Shown one piece after another: positions 1 to 12,400 of a stretch of DNA of 64,000 bases. Both the position numbers and the translations under genes were made by a program. Every line of letters begins with the position of its first letter. Position 1 is the stretch's first letter. This stretch comes from Strigops habroptila (lineage: Eukaryota > Chordata > Aves > Psittaciformes > Psittacidae), in assembly GCF_004027225.2 (NCBI RefSeq), contig NC_044302.2:73900993-73964992 (forward strand). The letters run 5' to 3'. The notes under the pieces are model-generated. The model did no database searches, was not told the DNA's origin, and was given only the letters and a program-made list of their open reading frames with translations.

Positions 1-3000
1 CTCTGACTACACATACCCCTTCAGGCTCCTTTCCAGGTACATTACCAATAAGGAAGAAAATTTTGCCTCATTTTCTGCTCACTTGCCTAGAATTCACTTT
101 CCCCTGAAATACCATCAAACCACCACAGCTTGCATTCACTTGACTAATTGAGTTACACAGGTGATTTGCAAACCTAGCACCTAGAACATCTTAGACCAGA
201 AGCAAGAATGTCTATTGTTCAGGCATTAAAGCCATTGAACTGTACAAAATTCATTACCCAGTTATAAAAGCCAGCCATTTAAGGGTCAAAGAATACCACT
301 CTGATGCAGGCAGGTTTTCCTAGATGTGGTTCAGTTCACATGTAGGCCTTAACTGGGCACTCAAAGTCAGGACTAGCCACTTCTGGTAATGTTTTCCAGC
401 TTGACTGTAGATAGCATGATTTTAACTTCTCTTTGGTTTGTTTTCAGTCAACAGTGGTAGCAGAAACTGTAGTGCATACTCATCCAGCAGGAACTCCTTA
501 TCCCTGAAAATGGGTGAGCAGAAGTGACACAAACAAATTGTTTTCCGTGATTATGTTGGTGACTAAAGTTCCTAATGTCTGTAGTAAAAACAAATCCTGA
601 TAACACTCTGACTTCATCTTTAGACAGCTCATAGCACGGAAACTTACCTAATAACTTTCCCTGAATAAGTGGGGGGGGGATTTTTCCTCTTTTCTTCCTC
701 TTTACTGCTGTAGAGGAAAGGAAGGGCTCTATTCTAATTTTTATTTTTCTTTCAGTATTCACCCTTGTTCATAGCTTCATAATATTTTCCGTTTTAAGTG
801 TTTCCAGTCCATCTTTTTCTCCGTGTGACCATGAATTCCCAGTTCCTCAGAAAACCTTGCTTAGTGATGACTTCTAGCTGGCTTGCTTCTTCAAAGCTAG
901 TACCTGTGCTGTGCCTGAGCACCCTGAGTCTTCATAGTGAAAGGGGAAGAAAAAGTAAATTCCTAGCTTTGCTCAGTAACAGGGTCTCAATATGCCTGCT
1001 CCTTTCCCAGAAGCATAGTGAGGACCCAGAAGAAGTGATCTTGGAGAAGAGCAGGTGAGTCAGCCCTTCAATGAAGCTGGCATCAATGGACATGTCACAG
1101 GATTTTCCTTCTGCTTCTGCTGTGTAACATTCATACCACTTCTGGTGGCTCTTTCTGTCCAGTTCTAGTCACAGCCTAAACTGACTGGCCCTTTCTGACC
1201 AAGAGTTTCACTTTGCTGCTCGTGGGACGGTGTGCCAGGCAGTGGATCATCATAAGCATCGTAAGAAGATTTAAGCAGATGGGTAGATGAAATTATCAAA
1301 TCCTGTATTCAAATGGCCACAGAAGATCAGAAAATACGATATTTTCTAAACAAGTGACAAATAAAACAAAGCTGGTGATGTGTTCATTGTCTTCCAATAA
1401 AGGGTCAAGATTCCCAGATACAGTTTTGCAGAATGCCAGATGTAATTTCTGTTGATGATGATTGCTAAATAAAAGCTTTTGAAGGAATTTTAATTTAGTT
1501 GCTCTTTCCATATCAGAATGTCTCCCTCACTTTTGCTCTAAATATAGGTGATCTCAGTAAGGGGCTTTTTTCTGAAAAAGCAGCCCTTTTTTTATTTAGC
1601 AGAAAATAACAATCCAATTTTTCATCCTTACAGTTATCCTTACAGAATCAACTTCTTCAGTTCAAACTCACAGAGTAAATTATTGAGAATGTTACCTAAC
1701 AAATGCTAGAAAAAGAAAAGTTATGTCGAAAGGGGTTTTCTTATTATTTAATTTGAGAATATCTTCCTGATATCTAGGAATAAACAGTTTCAAAACCCTT
1801 TTGTAAAGAAGAGTTAGAATGAGACACCTGACCTTTAAAAACACTCGTCTCGAAACAAAAGTTACAGCGTCTAGAAGCCAGAAGCAAAAAAAGTATCATA
1901 ATGCCAGGTGATGGATTAACATATTCCAACGTGGATTTAAATTGTCATGCCATGCCAATATGCTGTCAGTCATGAAAGATTAGTCTGGCATTGTAAAGAT
2001 TTTCATCTAACAAAAGTACTGAGAAGTTAAAAGTATGCTGTCTGGTTTTATATCAACACAATGTAGAGTTATATTAAGTAAATATGAAGAAAATTGTTTA
2101 AGAGGTATAACTGTTGACACGCAGGTTTAGAAACAACAAAGGGAGCCTTTTAAAATGTCATTTCATTCAGATAAGAAAACGTATCTTTTATCACTTTAGC
2201 AAAAGGGGGGGCAGCCCTCATAGTATAGTTTCCAAGAAAAATAGACATTAACTCACAGGGAAGAGAAATTTCACCTTTTCACCAGCTTAATCCACACATG
2301 TTTTAGGGATACCTGATACTTTTATTTATGTGTTTCATATCCTATTCCCTTACAAACTTTTTGTTAGCTTAAGTAGCAGGGCCTGTAAAGGTAGCAGAAT
2401 TGGCACAATAAAGGCCCTGACGCTGAGCAGCCCGAACAAGGTTAACAAGCGCCTGTTGCACACACGGCAGAGGGGATGGCCGAGGCAACCCCAGCCGGGG
2501 TCCCAGCTGCCATGGATGCAGGCGATGGGATGCAGCAGTCACCTCCAGCTCCCCTGCCCACCCACCCGAGAGGCAGCGTGATGCCAGGAGGGACTGGACA
2601 GAAACTGGGTTATTCTCTCAGTAAGATCTGACTGGAAAGTAATTTTTTTTATGCAGGTGACAAGCAAAAATACCTCAACATCTTTCCCCACGTGTGGATG
2701 CTTCTTGCTCCACAACAGCTTGTGGAAATGCAGATGGTAGGGGTCTGCAACTCCTTGTAAATCTGAGCTACAGAGTATGAACAGCAAAGGCAGTGGGGGG
2801 GACACAAACTCTAATTGCTGCCATTCCACACACCTACCTTGAAGGGAGGATGGTAATATATGACTAACCATGTGACAAATGCATCTTTGCAGACAGCGCA
2901 CAGGAGCAGGAGCCCGGAAATCCTCAGTCCTAAACCAGGACCCTGAGATGGATTGCTCTTGTGGCTTTAGCCAGCTCACTTAGACTTCCTTGCTCAGTGT

Positions 3001-6000
3001 GTTTGTTTCAACTGGGGAGCTCAGAGATGAGCACAGTTTGTGCAGTAAGAATATATACAACCCACAGCGGGACAGCAGAGGGTGACAAATGGCATCATTA
3101 ATTACTGCTGAGCAAGAAGGAGGGAGGCCCTCACCTCAATCCTCCGGTCTGATCCTGAGCGGAGGAACTGAAAACTACAGGGACTCAAAACCAGGGCAGA
3201 AAGGAAAAGTGTCTCTCTCCAAAGCCCATGCAAACTTTAGTGAACTTGAGCCCAGCATAGATGTAGCTCACATGTGGCAGTAATCAGTGCTTCATTAGAT
3301 GCCAATCCATGAAGAAATCTGCCGTGCTACCTCTAAGAAGCTCTTACTGTACAAAGCACAGAGAGTGTTGGCCTTGGGCCTCATCAGCATAATCAATGCT
3401 CATTGCAGGCCAGTCTGTGTTGAAGAATGATGTGCACTAGAACAATCACATGGGTGAAGTGTCACCCTGGAGCACACACAACTCCAGGAAGATCCGAAAA
3501 TTTAGCTCCCCGCTCTGAGCAGCAAATTTCTGTTTCAGCCCATTTCTCTGTGCCAGTCTTTGCCTGTCTCCTCCTCTGTGTTGTATTTTATATGTGAATG
3601 GGGGAACACAGAAAAGCTCGAGAATGCCCTGAGTGGAGGTGATGGTGACTATTAACCCTTTCTGTGTCTACTTCTGACATTGGAGTATAGGAAGGGTCAC
3701 TGATCAGAGCCCTCATGCCCAGCTTTGCGTGCAGCTTGCCTTCACCTGTGCCCTGCCTGGGACACCATGACTGTGTGACTGTGCCTCTGCTGCTGTTCAC
3801 CATGCCCACACCAGTCCTTCAGCCTGGGAAACTCCAGGTGTCCATACAGTGCCATGCTTCCCTCCTGCCTCCATGTTGCTGTTCTCCATTCTCTTCACAG
3901 AAATATCCCCCCAAATCTCAGTTCCTACCACTGCAACTATAGTAACACCTGCAGTGGATGCTGCCCCTCCATATGTGAGTCTCCAATTTGAATTCCTCCA
4001 GAATATTCCCATTACACACCAGCTGTTCAGACTGCAACAGCCTCAGCAGAAAGACCAATGCCTGCGAGGGCAGAGGAAGTGAGCTAAGCTCTTGCCCTCC
4101 CCAAGTAATCCTTCCAGACCAGGGTGGAGGTATGATGGCTGCAGCCACTGTTGGAAGGTTTAAAGAACCACCTTGAGCTGTGTTCAGGCAATGATTACCA
4201 GACTGTAGGCTCTGACCTGTTGTGTTAGCATTCTATTTATCTTTTGCAAGCATGGAATTCAATTCACTGTGCTTTAAAAAATGTGTATTTTAAATAGTTC
4301 AACCCTGAAAATGTACTTGTTCTCGGAGTTTCAGATCAGCTTTTTGCACAGCTGCCAACAGCCTTCACATCCCCTTGCCTAGCCCACCTGTGTAAACACG
4401 AGGAAAGTTTCTCTTTGTGAAGCACAGGTAGGGTCTTGTGGCTTGATAATGTGTGAAAAAAAGGACAGAAGCTTTTCTTTGCAACACCACATGTGGGAGA
4501 GATCTGCCCCATCCAAGTAAATGTGCATTTGAGGGTAGCTTTTAAAATTCTTTTTATAAATAACATTTTTTTCAAAGTATTGTCTGACATTTCTGGCCAA
4601 ACCAAAGATTTCAAAGTCTCTTTAAATAGTTTCTGATTGAATGGCACTGCAGAAGGCAGCTCATGTGCAGCAAACACTGCATCTCCTCTTGTTTGCCTTG
4701 TTCTTATCGGAGCTGAATAACATATTTTTATACAAATGCTCCTGTTGATTTCAAAAAGCTTAAGCATATAAGAACATATTCAGCATGAATTAAAGTAGGT
4801 GAATACATTCCTCCCATTCTTCTTTCTAGGCTCAATGGGAGAATGGACATGAATGTGGTGAAAAGAGAGCAACAAGCTTGCTATGGGAGAGGTTTTCTGG
4901 GCATGATCAGTGAGATGGGCCAAGGAACATCCACATACAAAGTCACCAAAGCAGTATTTCCAGGATGGTTTCTTGAATTCACCAGTCACTATTAAGCATT
5001 TTGGGATTTACCAGCCTTATGTGCTATGAACAGGCCTACTGAATAGGAATAGCATGTTTCTTGTAGAAACTTAAACCACCAAGCACATTAGTGAAAGCGG
5101 CTTCTCCAGAAGGCAGCAGAAATCCTTCCCATAACAACTGTCACAAAATTGATAATGACAATTTATTGTCCTTTCACCTTAGATGTGGTTCCTTTCTTAG
5201 AGAAGTTCTGTTTGACAAAACACTATTTTCTGCAGTAAAACAGCTTTGGAGTCACACCACAGCCCTACAAAGAGCTGTCTGGAAGAGGGTTTATGCGCCA
5301 TGCGTGGCCCATGTGCAGCAACTTTACCAGGCTATGCATGCCTAGGCTTGTTCATGCTTGGTAATGAGAAGACAACCAACCAACCCACCCAAGGCAGGGC
5401 TGATTTGCAATTCAGCTCCTGTTCCACCTAAAACCCAACCCAGCACCCAAATCTTTTATGCCTGGCACAACAAGTGAAATACTTCTCTGCATCACACACT
5501 GTACATGCCCATGAGGTGCTTTGCTGCTGAGCTGGAAGCAAAAGGAAGACTATGCAACTTGCTTCTTACTTTGCATGACTGAATTTGAACTTCTTATTGT
5601 CCTCCAGCTATATTTTAGATGCCACCTGAGACCAAGAAATTAAACTGGTCTGTTCAGCCAAAGGCAAAAATCGTTAAATGTTATTGCCGGAGAAGATTAA
5701 AATAATTAATTATGGGAGAAATCATATCTAGCAAGCTTGCTTACAGGTTTTGTTTAACCAAAGAAAGCATGTTGTGTCAGGCAACATACTAGCTAGCAAG
5801 TTTTAACAACCGCAGACTGGAATGTTACTTTGCCCATGTCACGTCCCGGGACAGTGAGCACAGGGAGAGTATTTTAATACATCACACTCATTTCTACCAG
5901 TTTTCTCCCTAACAAAGGAGAAAGAGAAGCAAATCAGGCCATGCTATAGACACTTCCTCCCCCTCATGAACCTCTGGATTCAGAGGCCTGTCTGCAGAGA

Positions 6001-6700
6001 AAGGCACGTACCACTGGGTAGAAAGGAAGTTTTTCAGGTGGGTCTGAGGAGTCACATGTTGGAGCCTGCCTATACTATGAATACAAGGGTATTGTGATCA
6101 TTTAATGGTTCTCAGAAGGTATGAAGTGATACAGTGACCTGAGATGCTTGGATGCATTTGTGGAAGGGAAAAAAATGCTGAACATGTGCCCATTCTTTCT
6201 TCTTCCTAATGTACAAGGAGGTCCTGAACACTTTTGTCTTTTGGAGATTTGTAGGGCAATTTACCTGATTTTTATTGCTTTCACATCAAGAATGATTTTT
6301 GTGCAGTAAGAAAGAGGCTATAAAAACCAGTAAACTTGCCAATAAGTAGCAATAACTGGTAGCAAAGAGGGAGAAACCAGGTTATTTGAGGCTGTCTAAA
6401 ATTCTTTAGGCATTTTCAGTATGATTCACACATACCAAGAAGAAAAGACATCCTAGGTAATGAAACAGCACAGTTTCTCCTTCAATTAATGGCCAGCAGT
6501 GGTCCTAACTGACATCTCTGAAGGTCCCAGGAGGATTGTCAATGAAACCAGGGCAGAAAAGTCTCAACAGTCCTAACAGACCCAGGGTTAAAAAATGAAA
6601 AGCCAGGGAAGGTCAATCCAAAAGCACTTTCAGTTCCTTCTGATATATTAGAAAGAAACACCTTTCGGAAAACATTTTTGAAATTATTGTATAGGTGACT
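1..6700. other. Intergenic DNA with no recognised gene (far 3' flank of DMRT2)
   Basis: No reading frame here resembles a known protein family, and the longest frames are short with no splice context. The stretch is mostly AT-rich unique-looking DNA. A slightly CpG-richer patch lies near 2,395-2,560, and an AT-rich, low-CpG block at about 1,890-2,150 has the texture of conserved non-coding sequence, which I cannot verify. In birds the next gene beyond DMRT2 is usually SMARCA2, but no SMARCA2 coding sequence is visible. Confidence 0.6.
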
Positions 6701-6714
6701 GATTACTGTATTTA

Positions 6715-7565
6715 GCATCATAGAATCATAGAACCAACCAGCTTGGAAAAGACCTATAAGATCAGGTCCAACAATTACCCCAGGACTGCCAAGACCACCA
6801 CTAAACCATGTCACTGAAGGCCTCATCTGCACAGTTTTTGAACACTTCAAGGGACGGTGACTCAACCCCTTCCTTGAGCAGCCTGTTCCAATGCCTGACT
6901 ACCTTCAGTGAAGAAATTGTTCCTAATATCCAATCTAAACCTCTCCTGGCACAGCTTGAGGCCATTACCTCTTGTCCTATCGTTTGTTACTCCAGAGAAG
7001 AGACCAGCCGCCTCACTCCATCCTTCTTTCAGGTAGTTGTAGAGAGTGATAAGGTCCCCCCTGAGCCTTCTCTTCTCCAGACTAAACAACCCCAGTTCCC
7101 TCAGCCATTCCTCATCGGACTTGTGCTCCAGACACTTCACCAGCTCCATTGCCCTTCTCTGGACCCGCTCCAGCACCTCAATGTCTCTCTTGCAGTGAGG
7201 GGCCCAGAACTGAGCGCAGGATTCGAGGTGTGGCCTCACCAGTGCCCACTACAGGGGGATGATCACTGCCCTGGCCCTGCTGGCCACACTATTGCTGATA
7301 CAGGCCAGGATGCTGTTGCCCTTCTTGGATGCCTGGGCACAACCTGGCTCATGTTCAGCTCTGTCAATCAGCACCTCCAGGTCCTTTTCCATGAGCAGCT
7401 TTCCAGCCACTCTTTCCCAAGCCTGGAGTGTTGCAGGGGGTTGCTGTCGCCCAAGTTCAGGACCCAGCACTTTGCTTACTTCCTCCTGATACGAACCCAC
7501 CTTTCCCCTCTGCCTGTTCTTCTTGAAGTGCTTCAGGGGCTGGCTCAGGTCCATTAGAGCTAACA
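6715..7565 (-). mobile_element. CR1 LINE fragment, 5'-truncated, minus strand
   Basis: Read on the minus strand, this segment encodes the degenerate C-terminal part of CR1 ORF2, downstream of the reverse-transcriptase core, including VRPHL-like, LERVQRRA-like, [11 protein letters not shown]-like and DRTRGNG-like blocks. The element ends on the left at 6,716-6,735 with the inverted octamer tail (TCATAGAATCATAGAA), the CR1 3' hallmark. At least one frame change splits the coding part near 7,240, so it is dead. The right (5') boundary near 7,565 is approximate. The long plus-strand frame over 6,808-7,557 is only its antisense shadow. Confidence 0.93.
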
Positions 7566-8529
7566 GCCGCATGTCGTTTGTGTTATGTTTCTCACTGCAG
7601 ACTCATACCACAGCCCTCACACACTTCAAGTGACAGGAGCCTTTGACATCCTTAGCCTTTGAGAAACTGAATACTGTATTGCCCAGACATAGGATGTATG
7701 ATGTCTTTAATTCTCCCCACCCATTTTCGCAATGTTGCTTTCAGAATACAAACAACAACATGAAGCAGGAGCACCTGCCCCCAGAGGAAAAAAATGGCAT
7801 CTGCCTATTGTAAACCAATCAAGATAATTTAAACATATAAACTTGCTGTAACCAGGCACAATGGCTAGTCAATCTAGTTTTATGATCTGTATTTACCATT
7901 AGTCTTAACTACACTGCGTATTTTTAAAATAAATCATGTCTTGATTTTATAGTTTCAGATTATATTAACCCAGCAAAGGCAGGTAGGTGAAAAGGAGTGT
8001 CCTTTGCTATTTTGTAGTTAGAGCATTGACTTAGCTCTGCTGCATGCATTCCTGAGACATATCACCAACTAGAAGACTTCACCAAGTGGTGAATCTAATT
8101 TTCAGTTCCTTCCTGCACACATCTACAAGGCATGCACTACAAGACAGAGTACCAGTAATGTACCTGTTTGCTGACACCGTTGCTGGTTTTCACTATTCTT
8201 TCTCTTCCTCAGTTTGGTCTCAGGTTGTACATGTCAACATCACTGTGTTTGTAGTGTCAAAGCATTTTCTCCTTCTGAAGAAACAGTAGAGTTATTTAGC
8301 TATGTCTCTTTACAGCCTGGTATTCCACTAGCCAGGTGAGACAGGGTGTGAAAGCACAAAATACATCTCTGCAACCTCACAGCCCTTGCAAATATACAGC
8401 ACTGAAAATGTTTTTCAGTCTTCCTTGCTCTCGAGGCCTTTTTACACCATACACACATATACAAAATGTGGAAAATTGAGAGCGAAACTATGAAATCCTC
8501 CACTCTTAGGGTTACGAGCTCCTGTTAAA

Positions 8530-8775
8530 ATCACAGGCGTCATCTAGTGGGCACTGGGAGAAATAGGGAGGACCGGCGTGCCGCTGATCGATGCTTCAAG
8601 AAGGCATAAACAGGGGGTCGGAGCAGAGATGCAGGCAATACTGCTTTGCAGCCGGTGAAGAAGAGCAGAGAGGACAAGTCGGTCGCAGCTCTGCGCTATC
8701 CGGTCACATTCACCGAAAACACCACGGAGCCGCCGCAAAACGGCCCTGTTTCTCCAATTTAAACCTCACGGGTGA
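8530..8775. other. Isolated CpG-richer cluster
   Basis: The stretch carries many CpG dinucleotides (for example in ACCGGCGTGCCGCTGATCGA and around GGAGCCGCCGCAAAACGGCC), whereas several kilobases on either side are almost CpG-free. It contains no convincing exon. It could be an orphan CpG island marking an enhancer or a non-coding RNA promoter. Boundaries are by eye. Confidence 0.4.
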
Positions 8776-8879
8776 TAAGGATGCAGCCCTAGTTCATGCT
8801 TGCCAGAAGACTGAGAACGCATGAACTTGCAGAAAAAACATTGAAAGTTTAGGTTGTCTTCAAAAGGAATAGAAGAGAG

Positions 8880-9450
8880 GAAACCACTCTTCTGCCTCTC
8901 TGTGTTTACTGTGAATTCATAGTTTGTTGTTTTATTGATTTACAAATGGCGAGTGGATGCAGAGAAAGCAACACTTCGGAGGGCATTCATCATTGCCTAA
9001 GCCAAATATTCATGTTTGAAGGACAATTTGTAAACTTTTTCAGTGTCTGTATTTGTGCATAAGGATGTCTTTTTTTTTGCAGCTGACTAATTATTATCCT
9101 TCAAATCTATGGCCCTTCTGCCTAATTAAAAGCATCTCAAGCATTATGGCAGTATTCAAAATACTGATATAGTTACATTGGATGGCAGTAGCAAAAAACA
9201 TTTTAAGAGCTGGCCAAAGATCTTTGTAAGATTTAGGTGGCTGTGCCTCCAGTTCTCTCTTATCGGCAGAGGGAAGCAGCCTGTCTGTCCACAAATTTGA
9301 GCTTTATTACATCAGCAGACAAAGCTGATCGTGGTATTAATCACCACGAGAACATGTCACTGTAGAGAATGGGCAGTGGGCTGAAAGCTGGTTTTAAGCA
9401 TGTAATAACTGTGCGCCTGTATAATAAAAAATGAAATTTATGCAGCCGTG
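8880..9450. promoter_or_regulatory. Candidate conserved non-coding element
   Basis: This AT-rich, low-CpG, non-repetitive block has dense homeodomain-type cores (TAATTA-like at about 9,088-9,128, ATTAAT near 9,336) and a perfect 7-bp inverted repeat (TCGTGGT/ACCACGA, 9,329-9,349). That texture is common in vertebrate developmental enhancers near transcription-factor genes. There is no coding potential. The call is inference only; conservation was not measured. Confidence 0.3.
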
Positions 9451-12400
9451 TGAATGCCAGCAGGCTGGGAGATGACTACAGTGTTCGCGCAGACCAGCCC
9501 ATCCAGAGTGTGACCTGCTGGTACACAACAGCAGCTGTAAAGGGTAAGAGCAAATTCACTGGGCAGCAACATGTGAAACAGACACAGGGCTAGCACTGCC
9601 AGCCTGCAAATCATGCCTTCATGTGTCCTCATGACCCCATGCCATCTAAAGTCACATTACTTGTGATATATATAGGAGGCTCACTCACACCTATCATGAA
9701 AAACTTACAGTAGGATGCTGCTATAATGAAGACAAGTCCTATTGTGTTAGTTATAAAAGACAAGCATTATCAAACTTGAATCAAAGCAATACTACCAAAT
9801 AGAAGAAAGCATATGTCAGTGAATAAGGTCGGCCTTTTAGCGGGCTTAAGGCTCAGTTGCAGCTCAGCTGAGCACAATTTGCTGAGCTGAGAAGAGGTAG
9901 AAGAAGCCTTGGAGTGAGTAAATATGTTATTGGGGGGAAATAAAAAGATCTAGCTAAGCAGAAGATTAGTCAAGCAACCTATAGACAGCCTACAGGTAGA
10001 TGCAGAGGAGCACCTTTTGCTGCAGCACAGCAGCCCTGTGACTAGGAGTCCCCATCAAAGATGGTTGTAAGATGTCTGCAATGAAGAAGCTTAATGCATG
10101 AAGTATGTAGGTGAGACCAACTATGTTGAAGGAGAGCTGGAGTAGTCAGAGCAGGAGGCCAGTTACTAGCCTTGGGGTGGACAGAGCTGTGAAAGGAGCA
10201 GCTGCAGAACAGGCCAGGGGACAGGAATTTCAGGGTAGTAGTAATGAGAGAACATGTGGTACCTCAGCCATGTACTGACTTGGAGAAAAAGTGTTCAGCA
10301 GCAACAAATGCAACAAACTCCTCCTCATCTCCTGCTGCCATAGCAATTCCTCTAGCACACCAAAGCTGTCATGAAGGGGGGCACCTTCCTCCCTTGCATT
10401 GACCAGCAGCATTAGCCTTGTGTCCAGAGAAAACCTTTTGCTTGTTTGAGAGAAGGTACAAGACAAGTTTAGGTTTGCCTGAGAGGTCAGCTCTACACAT
10501 GCCATTTCTGGTTGGTTGGTATTTTTCTCCTCTGTCAGCCAAGGCAGTGTGAACACAGGGGAACCCGTGGGACAGATCCTACTCTGGTGCTAAATGCCTT
10601 CAGAAGAGGCTCACTGTCCCTACTGTGATTTATTAGCTGCCAGAGCCATATCCACAGGTGCCAACTACAAGCCCAAAATGACTATAGCCTCTGTCAGCCC
10701 ATTTGCCTAGGCTGCTGGCAATCACTCTAAAGAAACCACCAGTTTGCTTCAGAGGGACCTGAGAAGTTGAATATCCCTGGCAAGGGACCAGTGAATGATT
10801 CAGGGAGAACAGGGGAGCAGCAGGCTCAGGTGGTCTCTGGCAATGTGCAGAAGAGGCTCTGAAGACCAGGAAGATGTCAAGGGAGAGACCATGATGGGTT
10901 TACTTCTAACTCCTTATCTTGGCAGTAATGGGGTGGGAGCAGCAGGGATGGTCTCCTAGCTATGTTGTCCCTTCAGCTTCAGATCCATTTAATTTCCCCT
11001 TCATGCAGCTATCTGATCATATACTGTGGCACCCTTAAGGCACAGTTTCCATATATCTTCAGAGAAATGAAGCAAGAAATCACAGCCCACAAGCTGATAC
11101 TTCTGCAAACAGGAACTGAAAAGCAAAATTCCTGCCACAGCTGCTCCACTCGTGCCTCTCTAATCTTTTTAGAAAGGGTATTTACTACTGCCTCCCTGCC
11201 ACAGCCCTTAAAAGTTACTTGTGGGTGAAAGACAGTAGCTGCTCTCTCTAGCCCAATCTATACTTTGGTTGTTACCAGGCTTTGAGCAGCTTACCTATTC
11301 CTTAATGTAGCTCTATAATGAAGATTGAAAAGCAAAGCACAAGGTAGAATTTGCATCATGATGTATATGTTGCTTAGCTGCACAAAATTGTTTCTTCATG
11401 ATTGCTGCTCTAAATTGCAATTACAATGTGAGGAGTGTGCTTGGGAAGAAGCATTGCCCTGTGTTTGGGTCAGATGACTTACAGAAGCTACAGGAATTCT
11501 TGTGTTTGAGGAGAAATGACACTCGGGCAAGTGAGCAGGGAGGGTAAAGCAGAAAGAAGATGCTCTGTACACTAAAAAGCAGCCCACAAAAGAATATTTA
11601 GTATTTGCAAATTTAATTTTAAACTTAAGAATGTATACACCCTCACTGTTCTCACACTAAAGCTTCTGTGAAACCATAAGGCTTCTGCTGAGATGTTCAC
11701 ATTCCCCATAATAGAAACCAAATGCCATTGTCCCAGATTACCTGCAGAATCAGGAGTAACAGCAAGCGCCTGTAAAAACACAAAAGCCATTAAAATCATG
11801 TCTGCTTCTGAAACTGGTAGAAACAGATTCAGTTTAGTGGAAATCTGACTCAAATATGCTCTTTTGGTTAAACTAAACCATTTAAGGGAGGTTAACGCTA
11901 CTGCTTTCAATGAAGAGTTGCCCAACAAGACAGCAATGCCCACTTGTGTGCTACTGTGTAGTGAGTATCTGTCATGGGTACAAGTAAATGCCACATCTGA
12001 ACACCCTCTGGGGTAGGAACACGTACAGTGGGAACGCCCTGCATCCTGCCAGCAAGGACACCCTTGCCAATGCAAGACACTGATACATAATTTTTCTTGG
12101 GAGCCCTTGAAAGGTTTATTCTTTCTCAGCCTGGAAGATGGCACAAACTCAGAACGCTGTCCTATGGTCAGCTACATTTTCTCTTAGACAACAACTGACA
12201 GTAGCAGTATTTCTTTGGAGCAGGTGTATGTTCATGTGTAGCATGAATCACTGTTGGACTTCCTGTCTCCAACCTTGATATCCTTGAAACCTTTTATTCA
12301 AACAAGAACTGATGGTACACTCAAAAATTGTTATTTCACAAATCTGTCCTTTGGAAGCTTTGACATGCTTGTGCTGAAACACTGCAGCTATTTTTCATTT

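Noticed and set aside
2395-2585. GC-richer patch with an 83-codon frame
   Set aside because: Too short, and no similarity, splice signals or repeat hallmarks that I can support.
6808-7557. Plus-strand open frame of 249 codons
   Set aside because: It is the antisense of a decayed CR1 copy whose minus-strand translation shows the CR1 ORF2 C-terminal blocks.
9860-9889. Inverted repeat with 9-bp arms that could be a microRNA-like hairpin
   Set aside because: The stem is too short for a microRNA precursor and the arms are built from simple CTCAGC/GCTGAG wording.
11572-12144. Minus-strand open frame of 190 codons
   Set aside because: No recognisable domain, no splice or promoter context, ordinary AT-leaning intergenic composition; chance is the simpler explanation.
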